Shown here: in pieces, positions 1-5,963 of the stretch | Position numbering within the stretch: the first letter of the stretch is position 1 | Layout of the letters: every line of letters starts with the position of its first letter | Origin: Actinomycetota bacterium | Lineage (GTDB): Bacteria > Actinomycetota > Actinomycetes > S36-B12 > UBA5976 | Reading direction: 5' to 3' | Assembly: GCA_009704345.1 (NCBI GenBank) | Contig: WLEH01000025.1 | Span: 1-8,941, forward strand | DNA: 8,941 nucleotides | Notes under the pieces: model-generated | Told to the model about the DNA's origin: nothing | The model's input: the letters and a program-made list of their open reading frames with translations, nothing else | Database searches by the model: none | Program-made: the position numbers and the translations under genes

Positions 1-446
1 CCAGTTAAATCCTTTACTGATTTGGCATAAGCAGCTAGTTGAGTTGGGTCTGCTGCATTAATTGTTGGTTGATGAAGCTTTGAATCATCGGCTAAACCGC
101 GAAGTGCAGTCATGGTGCCAGCTATATGTTGCACAGGAAGCACTAAATGCCACTGTGGCGTGATGCCAAGCTCTTGATTTACCGCAAAAATTGATGCGTT
201 AATTGCTTGGTAACTAATAAGCACACCTTTAGGTTTTCCGGTTGAGCCTGATGTTGTTGCAACTATTCCGATATCTGCAGCGACTGGTTGGCTTGGTGCA
301 ACGGCGGCAAGAACGGCTCGGCCGCGAGCAGAATCACCACCTGGCAACACTGCCACTGCAGCAGTTTGTGCCAACACCTGGCGCAATGCCGAAATCACCG
401 CAGCGGTATCGGTTGCGGTCACGGTCAACAAGCCAGGTTTTGTCAT
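1..446 (-). CDS. menE: o-succinylbenzoate--CoA ligase (MenE), N-terminal part, cut by window edge
   Basis: MenE activates o-succinylbenzoate with ATP and CoA to give OSB-CoA, the substrate of MenB, in the cytoplasm. Only about 148 codons are visible, reading leftward off the window; the frame is open throughout. The AMP-forming adenylate-enzyme P-loop (TTSGSTGKPKGV) lies at about residues 64-75, followed by ISYQAI and LPVQHIAGTMTALRG, which fits the substrate-pocket region of the ANL superfamily. The P-loop sits only about 63 residues from the start, so this is the short actinobacterial-type MenE lacking most of the N-terminal region found in E. coli MenE. The start chosen is the ATG at 446-444. 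I see no ribosome binding site, but a TACCCT -10-like box at 459-454 would put transcription initiation at or next to the ATG, suggesting a leaderless mRNA. It is divergent from menB. An acyl-CoA ligase of another pathway is possible, but the men context makes MenE very likely. Confidence 0.9.
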   Translation of the reverse strand, partial: MTKPGLLTVTATDTAAVISALRQVLAQTAAVAVLPGGDSARGRAVLAAVAPSQPVAADIGIVATTSGSTGKPKGVLISYQAINASIFAVNQELGITPQWHLVLPVQHIAGTMTALRGLADDSKLHQPTINAADPTQLAAYAKSVKDLT

Positions 447-472
447 CGGTCTTAGGGTAGGGCAATACCGAT
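445..472. promoter_or_regulatory. Divergent menE/menB promoter region with imperfect dyad
   Basis: The 46 bp between the divergent menE and menB starts must hold both promoters. On the plus strand TAGGGT (453-458) fits the streptomycete -10 pattern TAGRRT. On the minus strand TACCCT (459-454) is an overlapping -10-like box. Around them lies an imperfect 9-bp inverted repeat: ATCGGTCTT at 445-453 and AATACCGAT at 464-472, 8 of 9 positions pairing, spacer 10 bp. The left arm covers the first bases of the menE start codon. No good -35 box is seen in either direction. Promoter assignment is inferred from position and pattern; operator function is speculative. Confidence 0.45.
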
Positions 473-479
473 CCGATTC

Positions 480-486
480 AGGGGGA
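480..486 (+). promoter_or_regulatory. Ribosome binding site of menB
   Basis: AGGGGGA lies 6 nt before the ATG at 493 and complements the 16S rRNA 3' end well. It supports that ATG as the menB start and shows that menB, unlike its divergent neighbour menE, has a normal leader. Confidence 0.7.
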
Positions 487-492
487 AGCCAA

Positions 493-1359
493 ATGACTGT
501 TGATCCGGCCCATAGCTCAGCGAAGCCAGGAGCGGATTGGGAAGCAATCGGCCAATGGCAAGACATTGAATATCACCGTGCTGACGGCATCGCCAAAATC
601 ACGATTAATCGGCCAAAAGTTCGAAACGCGTTTAGACCGCAAACCGTAACTGAGCTAATGCAGGCATTTGATGTTGCGCGCGATGACGAATCAGTTGGCG
701 TAGTGATTTTGACTGGCAAAGGCGATTTAGCATTTTGTTCCGGTGGCGACCAGATGATTCGCGGCGATGACGGCTACATTGGCAGCGACAAATTGGCTGA
801 AAAAGGAATTGGTCGACTAAATGTGTTGGATCTTCAAATCCAAATTCGTCGATTACCAAAACCAGTAATTGCCATGGTGGCAGGTTATGCAATTGGTGGT
901 GGACATGTGTTGCATGTCGTTTGCGACCTATCGATTGCAGCTGAGAATGCGAGATTTGGTCAGACTGGTCCAAAGGTCGGATCTTTTGATGGTGGCTATG
1001 GCTCCGGTTTATTGGCCCAGCACATTGGCCAAAAACGTGCTCGTGAAGTTTGGTACCTGTGCCGTCAATATGATGCAAAGACTGCACTTGATTGGGGACT
1101 AGTTAATGCGGTAGTTCCAATTGAAGAATTAGAAATTGAAACTGTTAAGTGGGCAAAAGAAATGCTACAGCACTCACCACTTTCTTTACGTATGTTGAAG
1201 GCCAGTATGAATGCTGCCGATGATGGCTTAGCTGGAATTCAACAACTCGCTGGCGATGCCACGCTGTTGTATTACATGTCTGAAGAAGCACAAGAAGGCA
1301 GAAACGCATATCAAGAAAAGCGTAAGCCAGACTTTAGTAAGTTTCCTAAACGCCCGTGA
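493..1359 (+). CDS. menB: 1,4-dihydroxy-2-naphthoyl-CoA synthase (MenB)
   Basis: MenB is a crotonase-fold enzyme that closes the second ring of menaquinone by converting o-succinylbenzoyl-CoA to DHNA-CoA. The 288-residue product resembles E. coli MenB along its whole length. Seen are NRPKVRNAFRP (39-49), the oxyanion-hole segment FCSGGDQ (81-87), GYAIGGGHVLH (131-141), QTGPKVGSFDGGYG (157-170) with the catalytic Asp166 (E. coli Asp163), WYLCRQYDA (187-195) and the C-terminal EKRKPDFSKFPKRP. Gln157, Gly159 and Trp187 correspond to E. coli Gln154, Gly156 and Trp184, the residues that mark the bicarbonate-dependent (type I) enzymes; mycobacterial MenB has Asp where Gly159 is. Tyr261 matches E. 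coli Tyr258. The ATG at 493 is chosen for its strong ribosome binding site. The last 4 bases overlap the start of menC (GTGA), so translation is probably coupled. Confidence 0.97.
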   Translation: MTVDPAHSSAKPGADWEAIGQWQDIEYHRADGIAKITINRPKVRNAFRPQTVTELMQAFDVARDDESVGVVILTGKGDLAFCSGGDQMIRGDDGYIGSDKLAEKGIGRLNVLDLQIQIRRLPKPVIAMVAGYAIGGGHVLHVVCDLSIAAENARFGQTGPKVGSFDGGYGSGLLAQHIGQKRAREVWYLCRQYDAKTALDWGLVNAVVPIEELEIETVKWAKEMLQHSPLSLRMLKASMNAADDGLAGIQQLAGDATLLYYMSEEAQEGRNAYQEKRKPDFSKFPKRP

Positions 1360-2330
1360 TTGAAGATCTACTTGCACGAGTCCAACCGTTCCAGGTTGGG
1401 TTAACTACGCAATTTAGATCAGTTAATCATCGAATCGGTTTTGTGATTCATGGCAAACATGGCATTGGCGAGTGGGCACCCTTCGCTGATTATGGACCAG
1501 CAGCTGCGGCTAAATGGTTGGCTGCCGCGCTGGAAGCTGCTGACCAACCTCGACAACAAATCTTTCGTAATGAAATTGTGGCTAATGGCATCGTGCCAGC
1601 ACTTGATTCAGTTGCGGCAGTGTCATGGGCAGCAGACTTAATAAGCAAATATCAACTTAATACCTTAAAAATTAAAGTTGGTGACCGTGATCAATTGAAT
1701 CGAGTCCGAGCAATTAGGGCTGAATTTCCAGATGTCACATTAAGAGTTGATGCAAATGGCAGTTACCGTGCAACAGAAGCAACAGAATTGATTCGAGAAT
1801 TTGCAGCACTCGATGTTGCCGTGATTGAACAACCTTGCGCGACTCTTGCCGAATGTAAAGCGGTAAAGGGTAATGGCGTGTTAATTGCAGTTGATGAATC
1901 AATTCGCCTAGCAACAGAACTAACTGACGAGTTACTAACTGAAATTATAGATGCCGCTGATATCGCGGTACTAAAACCAATCCCACTAGGGGGCAGCAAA
2001 CCAACTTTGAACTTGGCAGCAAAACTTGATCTACCGGTAATTATTTCTGGCTCTTTGGATACCAGTATTGGACTTAGTTTTGTGGCTTATGTTGCTGCCT
2101 TATTGCCAACCGAACCGCTGCCCAGTGGTCTTGGTACGTCTGTATTGCTTGAACAGGATTTGGTTCAGACAAGCCTGTTGCCAAGGCAGGGAGTGATCAA
2201 GGTTTCTGAGCCAGTATTGGATGAGCAACTACTAGCGGAAGCAACGGCTCGAATTAGTTCAGTAGAGTTGGCAGAACTAACCCAGCGACTGATTGCTGCG
2301 GCAGAATACTTAGAAGAGGTGCAGCTGTGA
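1356..2330 (+). CDS. menC: o-succinylbenzoate synthase (MenC)
   Basis: MenC, an enolase-superfamily enzyme, dehydrates SHCHC to o-succinylbenzoate using a divalent metal. The product is 324 residues, a normal length for the shorter MenC family. The catalytic set is complete: LKIKVG (104-109) with the KxK pair Lys105/Lys107, metal ligands Asp132 (RVDANGSY), Glu158 (VIEQP) and Asp180 (AVDES), and the second base Lys207 (AVLKPIPLGG). The barrel ends with ISGSLDTSIGL (230-240), as in MenC proteins. The start is GTG at 1356, sharing GTGA with the menB stop; no clear ribosome binding site is seen, so translation probably depends on ribosomes finishing menB. The stop overlaps the menD start in the same way. 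Related enolase members (muconate cycloisomerase, N-acylamino acid racemase, dipeptide epimerase) share this motif set, so the MenC call leans on its place between menB and menD. Confidence 0.95.
   Translation: MIEDLLARVQPFQVGLTTQFRSVNHRIGFVIHGKHGIGEWAPFADYGPAAAAKWLAAALEAADQPRQQIFRNEIVANGIVPALDSVAAVSWAADLISKYQLNTLKIKVGDRDQLNRVRAIRAEFPDVTLRVDANGSYRATEATELIREFAALDVAVIEQPCATLAECKAVKGNGVLIAVDESIRLATELTDELLTEIIDAADIAVLKPIPLGGSKPTLNLAAKLDLPVIISGSLDTSIGLSFVAYVAALLPTEPLPSGLGTSVLLEQDLVQTSLLPRQGVIKVSEPVLDEQLLAEATARISSVELAELTQRLIAAAEYLEEVQL
2314..2319 (+). promoter_or_regulatory. Ribosome binding site of menD
   Basis: AAGAGG, located inside the 3' end of menC, lies 7 nt before the GTG at 2327. It supports the GTG start that overlaps the menC stop by 4 bases. 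Confidence 0.6.
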
Positions 2331-3895
2331 GCTCTACTGCACAGGCTCGCACGTTAGTTACCGAATTAATTGCAGCGGGTGTAACGGATATAGTCATTGC
2401 ACCTGGATCTCGCAATGGACCAATTTCACTTGCAGCTTTAGCTACACCTGGATTAACCACCACGGTAAGAATTGATGAGCGCTCCGCTGGCTTTACTGCG
2501 TTGGGATTGGCAAAAGTTACAAAGCGAAAGACCGCAGTTGTTGTAACTAGTGGCACTGCTGGCGCACACTTGCTGCCCGCTTTAATTGAGGCGGCGCAAT
2601 CCGGTGTTGAATTAATTGCAATAACGGCTGATCGACCAAAAGATCTAGTTAACACTGGCGCAAACCAAACAATTGAACAGCTTGAATTGTTTTTAGCTGC
2701 AACCAAGAATGTGGTTGATCTAGATAGTTCTTGGCCAGCAGATATGTGGCGCAATGAAATTCAGTTAGCACTGCAACAACCTGGCGTAATTCATTTAAAC
2801 CCAAGGTTCAATGAACCGTTGCTGCCAACTGATCAATGGCAAGGACCAGAAGTATCTACTGCGCCTAACCCAGTTAAGCCTGAGAAATTTGTCGCAACTG
2901 ATTTGCTGGCTGGGAAGCGCGGTTTAGTAATTTGTAGTGGTGATGAGATTAACCATGCCGGCGAGATCGCACAGAAATTGAATTGGCCATTAATTGCAGA
3001 ACCAACTGGAACGCTTCATCCAAATCTAATTTCTAGTGGCGCATTAGTTGCTGCAAGATTTACTGATCAAGTTGAAATCGTTGTAACTGTTGGGCGTACT
3101 GGTTTAGCTCGAGGCATCAATTCTTTAATTAATACCAAACCACGAATTGCTGTAAAGGTTCCAACTGCGTTGACTAATGTAACAGCACTGGCGCAAAGCA
3201 ACGGTGAACTTGAACTTGATTCATTATCTGCTATCGGGCATGAATGGTTAAATGATTGGCAGGATCAAGCAAGTGAATTGAGAACAAAAATTGATGAACT
3301 AGTTTCATCAAGCTCACTAGGTGGACTAGATGTTGCAGCTACGTTGTTAGCTAATTTGAAGTCACAAAATCTGTTGCACGCAGCGGCGAGCTTGAGCTTG
3401 CGGGATTTAGATTATTTGATGAAGCCAAACTCAATTGGCCTGATCACCGCTAACCGTGGTGTAAATGGAATTGATGGCATCGTGGCATCTGCAATAGGTG
3501 CTGCAACTGCTTGGCAACGAACTGGTGGTGGGCAGGCTTATTGTTTGTTAGGTGATGTTGCGCTGCTTCATGATTTAGCAAGTTTGACTATCCCATCTAC
3601 CGAATCGATGCCTAACTTAAGGTTAGTTGTAGTTGATAACAATGGCGGTGGCGTTTTCAGCACAATTGAACAACGGGGTGTTACCGGATTTGAACGGGTA
3701 TTTGGTACACCCCATCAAGTTGATCTTGCAAATCTGTTAGGTGGTTTTGGTATTGCAGTGACTGTGATCAGTAATAAAGCCCAGTTGGCAAGTATTGTTA
3801 CAGATTCCCCTGGTTTATCAGCGGTAGTGATTTCTGGCGTTGATCGAGATACCGAAGCCGATCTCAGAAAGCAGATTGTTAATTTAACGCGTTGA
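2327..3895 (+). CDS. menD: SEPHCHC synthase (MenD), thiamine diphosphate-dependent
   Basis: MenD joins isochorismate and 2-oxoglutarate, with loss of CO2, to form SEPHCHC, the first committed step of menaquinone synthesis. It needs thiamine diphosphate and a divalent metal. The 522-residue product is slightly shorter than typical MenD (about 550). The pyrimidine-binding domain shows APGSRN (25-30), DERSAGFTALGLAK (50-63) with catalytic Glu51, TSGTAG (74-79), ADRP (101-104) and GANQTIEQ (111-118); Ser28, Arg29, Arg103 and Gln114 line up with E. coli Ser32, Arg33, Arg107 and Gln118 at a constant offset of four. The diphosphate-binding domain shows NRGVNGIDG (376-384), then GDV (409-411) and DNNGGGVFS (437-445), forming the ThDP/metal motif. 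FGTPHQVDL (459-467) resembles the actinobacterial form. APGSRN and GTAGAH depart from the usual SRS and GTAVAN consensus. The gene overlaps menC by 4 bases, and its 3' end overlaps that of the convergent menF by 17 bases. Confidence 0.96.
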   Translation: MSSTAQARTLVTELIAAGVTDIVIAPGSRNGPISLAALATPGLTTTVRIDERSAGFTALGLAKVTKRKTAVVVTSGTAGAHLLPALIEAAQSGVELIAITADRPKDLVNTGANQTIEQLELFLAATKNVVDLDSSWPADMWRNEIQLALQQPGVIHLNPRFNEPLLPTDQWQGPEVSTAPNPVKPEKFVATDLLAGKRGLVICSGDEINHAGEIAQKLNWPLIAEPTGTLHPNLISSGALVAARFTDQVEIVVTVGRTGLARGINSLINTKPRIAVKVPTALTNVTALAQSNGELELDSLSAIGHEWLNDWQDQASELRTKIDELVSSSSLGGLDVAATLLANLKSQNLLHAAASLSLRDLDYLMKPNSIGLITANRGVNGIDGIVASAIGAATAWQRTGGGQAYCLLGDVALLHDLASLTIPSTESMPNLRLVVVDNNGGGVFSTIEQRGVTGFERVFGTPHQVDLANLLGGFGIAVTVISNKAQLASIVTDSPGLSAVVISGVDRDTEADLRKQIVNLTR

Positions 3896-5147
3896 GGATT
3901 GCTTTAAATTTTGCCGCTGACTCGGCCAATTCAGACTCCGGGGTAGAGCCAGCAACAACACCGCAGCCGGCATAGAGTCGAAGTGAATTGGTATCAATTT
4001 GTGCACATCGAATCGCAAGTCCTAGATCGCCATCACCATTGCCATCAATCCAGCCAACCGGCCCGGCGTATCGGCCGCGATCCATTCCTTCTACTTCGGC
4101 AATTAGATCACGGGCGCGCTCAGTTGGTGTACCGCAAACTGCTGCAGTTGGATGAAGTGAACCTGCTAGCACTAAAGCTGGTGCGTTATCTGCTACCACT
4201 GCTGTTACCTCGGTTGATAAGTGAGCCACATTTGCTAACTGCAGCACAGTTGGTGATTTTGGCACAACTAAATCGGTGCAATGAACTGCTAGTGCCGCTG
4301 AAACTGATTGAACTGCATAGTCATGCTCTTGTTGATCTTTGTCGCTTGCCAACAATTTTGCTTGGAGTATTTCGTTATTGTTCTCATCTTTGTTCTGCGT
4401 GATAGTGCCAGCAAGAACGCGAGATATAATTCCATTACCTCGTTTGCGAAGCAGCATTTCTGGAGTTGCACCAACTAATCCATCAACATAATATGTCCAG
4501 CAATCTGGAAAAGCATTGGCTAGATTTTCAATTAAGTATCGAACATCAATTGAATTTTCAGTTTTAACTACTAGATCCCGAGCGAGAACTACTTTGTCGA
4601 TATCGCCATGATTAATTTTTGCAACCAATTCAGCAACAATTTCTCCCCATCTAGCTTCAGGCAATGTGCCGCCAACTATTTCAACTGCACCGGGTGAAGT
4701 TGGTGCTAGGTGAGGTTTCTTAAGTTGCGCTAACGCTTCGATTGGGTCGGTGCCATCACTGGTTGTGATCCAATTTTTGCCATCAGTTTTACCAATTACA
4801 ATTCTTGGCACAATTAAAATACTTGGCGTTGGCTGTGCCCTAAAGCCAAAGGACGCAAACGCGAATGCGCCAGTTCCAGTAACTTTTACGTCGTCAGTTA
4901 CCTTTGAATTTTTTACCACATCGCGCCACCAGCGATGAGCGCGTGAGAATCTTTCTTGCCCCAGAATTTCAAATGAAATAGTTTCACCAATTGCGATCAT
5001 GCCGGTTCGTTCACGGAGCCAAACTGCAATTTTTTGATCTGGTGTCGATTTGGGTAGCAAGCGCACCAGATCGCCTGGATCTGAAATTTCTTTGGTTTGA
5101 AAGTTAAGGCCAGGCGCTAATTGCTCAACTATTGCGGCGTTGCTCAC
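3879..5147 (-). CDS. menF: Isochorismate synthase (MenF/EntC family)
   Basis: This enzyme isomerises chorismate to isochorismate, feeding MenD. The C-terminal chorismate-binding domain is complete. Numbering from the GTG start, it shows DKVVLAR (184-190) with the water-activating Lys185, GATPEML (226-232) with Glu230 as the probable general acid, RVLAGT (243-248), metal ligand Glu274 in EHDYAV, HLST (309-312), SLHPTAAVCGTPTE (330-343), EVEGMDRGRYAGPVGW (351-366) and PESE (403-406). The N-terminal half is variable, as usual for the family. The GTG at 5147 is preferred over the TTG at 5150 because a TAGGCT box on the minus strand (5159-5154) would start transcription right at that GTG, and no ribosome binding site is seen; this would be a leaderless gene. 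Salicylate synthase or anthranilate/aminodeoxychorismate synthases are alternatives for the fold, but the menD/menG context and the LAGT motif favour isochorismate synthase. It converges on menD and diverges from menG. Confidence 0.94.
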   Translation of the reverse strand: MSNAAIVEQLAPGLNFQTKEISDPGDLVRLLPKSTPDQKIAVWLRERTGMIAIGETISFEILGQERFSRAHRWWRDVVKNSKVTDDVKVTGTGAFAFASFGFRAQPTPSILIVPRIVIGKTDGKNWITTSDGTDPIEALAQLKKPHLAPTSPGAVEIVGGTLPEARWGEIVAELVAKINHGDIDKVVLARDLVVKTENSIDVRYLIENLANAFPDCWTYYVDGLVGATPEMLLRKRGNGIISRVLAGTITQNKDENNNEILQAKLLASDKDQQEHDYAVQSVSAALAVHCTDLVVPKSPTVLQLANVAHLSTEVTAVVADNAPALVLAGSLHPTAAVCGTPTERARDLIAEVEGMDRGRYAGPVGWIDGNGDGDLGLAIRCAQIDTNSLRLYAGCGVVAGSTPESELAESAAKFKAILNALN

Positions 5148-5153
5148 CAAATA

Positions 5154-5159
5154 AGCCTA
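5154..5159 (-). promoter_or_regulatory. Probable -10 box of menF
   Basis: On the minus strand TAGGCT ends 6 nt before the GTG at 5147, so the expected transcription start is at the first base of that codon. The box differs by one base from the TAGRRT pattern. No convincing -35 is seen. This supports a leaderless menF mRNA; it is inferred from pattern and spacing only. Confidence 0.45.
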
Positions 5160-5175
5160 GAGCCAAGCGGCAGAT

Positions 5176-5193
5176 CCTGCGCGCTTGAGCAGG
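5176..5193. repeat. Short inverted repeat between menF and menG
   Basis: CCTGC (5176-5180) and GCAGG (5189-5193) form a perfect 5-bp inverted repeat with an 8-nt spacer in the middle of the 63-bp divergent menF/menG gap. Its right arm runs into the dyad just before menG. It may be part of an operator or may be chance. Confidence 0.3.
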
Positions 5194-5210
5194 TAGGGCA
5201 GAATTACCTG
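5190..5210 (+). promoter_or_regulatory. Dyad and candidate promoter immediately before menG
   Basis: CAGGTA (5190-5195) and TACCTG (5205-5210) are perfect 6-bp inverted arms with a 9-bp spacer, ending directly at the menG GTG. Two -10-like boxes lie within it: CAGAAT (5199-5204), which would start transcription at the GTG itself, and TAGGGC (5194-5199), which would start it a few bases earlier. A protein bound here would block menG transcription. The core GGTAGGGCA (5192-5200) also occurs in the menE/menB gap. Regulatory function is inferred. Confidence 0.4.
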
Positions 5211-5918
5211 GTGGATAACTTTCGAGCCGACCTAACCAAGCAACCCGATGAGGTGCAGGCCATGTTTGATCGGGTAGCAAATCGCTATGACCTGATGAAT
5301 GATCTGCTGTCGCTGGGCCAAACTAGAAGTTGGCGGCGCGCCACGGTGCGAGCAATTAAGCCAACTGCTGGTGAGATGATCTTGGACTTAGCTGCTGGCA
5401 CTGGCACCTCAACGGCAGCAATTGCACAAACTGGAGCTACTGCAATTGCATGTGATCTATCAATTGGAATGCTAGAAGTAGGAAAAAAACGTCATCCGCA
5501 ATTAACCTTTGTTGCCGGTGACGCGCTGGCGTTGCCATTTGCTGACGAAACTTTTGATGCCGTGACAATTTCTTTTGGTATCCGAAATGTAAATGATGTG
5601 CCCAAAGCGCTGCAGGAAATGTATCGAGTGACTAAACCTGGGGGCAGATTGGTCATTTGTGAGTTTTCCACCCCGGAGGTCGGTTGGTTTCGTAAGATTT
5701 ATCAAAACTACTTAATTCGGGCGCTACCTAAGGTGGCCGGCAAGTTTTCGAGCAACCCAGTTGCCTATCAATATCTGGCTGAATCCATTCTGGCATGGCC
5801 CAATCAAGCCCAATTTGCCTCACAAATTCAGCAGATTGGCTGGGCTGAGGTGGCTTGGCGGTCGTTAACTGGTGGCATTGTGGCGCTGCATCGGGGAGTT
5901 AAGCCCGCAACTAAATGA
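5211..5918 (+). CDS. menG: Demethylmenaquinone methyltransferase (MenG/UbiE family)
   Basis: MenG performs the last methylation, turning demethylmenaquinone into menaquinone with S-adenosylmethionine. The 235-residue product has the class I methyltransferase fold: an N-terminal family block MFDRVANRYDLMND (18-31), motif I DLAAGTGT (59-66), the ribose-binding acidic residue Asp82 (CDLS), GDALALPF (103-110), and the UbiE/COQ5 signature ISFGIRNVND (120-129) followed by MYRVTKPGG. The frame stays open upstream to 5121, but homologous MenG proteins begin just before the RADL-KQP-EV block, so the GTG at 5211 is chosen. An upstream start would also run into menF. No ribosome binding site sits at the right distance, whereas -10-like sequences lie 6-11 nt before the GTG, so a leaderless or very short-leader mRNA is likely. 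The gene lies directly upstream of nuoA, which fits the common actinobacterial men-nuo linkage. Confidence 0.95.
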   Translation: MDNFRADLTKQPDEVQAMFDRVANRYDLMNDLLSLGQTRSWRRATVRAIKPTAGEMILDLAAGTGTSTAAIAQTGATAIACDLSIGMLEVGKKRHPQLTFVAGDALALPFADETFDAVTISFGIRNVNDVPKALQEMYRVTKPGGRLVICEFSTPEVGWFRKIYQNYLIRALPKVAGKFSSNPVAYQYLAESILAWPNQAQFASQIQQIGWAEVAWRSLTGGIVALHRGVKPATK

Positions 5919-5956
5919 TGTGGGAACAGCCACAGTAATGGGCAGGCTGGAGGCCC
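5919..5956. repeat. Two small hairpins after menG
   Basis: Directly after the menG stop, TGTGG (5919-5923) and CCACA (5930-5934) can pair around a 6-nt loop. A second possible hairpin pairs GGGC (5940-5943) with GCCC (5953-5956). Neither is followed by a T-run, so they are not standard intrinsic terminators. They could act as weak or Rho-assisted termination structures or 3'-end protectors separating menG from nuo, or be unimportant. Confidence 0.3.
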
Positions 5957-5963
5957 AGGTCGC

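Noticed and set aside
440..445. TTGTCA as a -35 box for menB
   Set aside because: It is only 7 bp from the TAGGGT box, far too close for a normal 16-19 bp spacer, and it lies within the menE coding start.
242..460. Open frame of 72 codons on the plus strand
   Set aside because: It is antisense to menE, whose minus-strand frame encodes a clear adenylate-enzyme P-loop. The plus-strand product has no recognisable feature and no supporting ribosome binding site.
632..1087. 151-codon minus-strand open frame inside menB
   Set aside because: menB is conserved across its full length in the plus frame. The antisense product is His/Gln/Ser-rich without any domain.
3886..3893. AACGCGTT palindrome at the end of menD
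   Set aside because: An 8-bp palindrome is expected by chance in a window of this size, and it falls within two overlapping coding ends.
3881..3910. AATTTAA ... TTAAATT inverted repeat at the menD/menF junction as a bidirectional terminator
   Set aside because: The stem is entirely A/T with a 16-nt loop and lies within coding sequence of both genes. It is too weak to call.
5121..5210. Thirty-codon upstream extension of menG from a TTG
   Set aside because: The extension overlaps the start of menF on the other strand and has no similarity to MenG N-termini. The family block begins right after the GTG at 5211.
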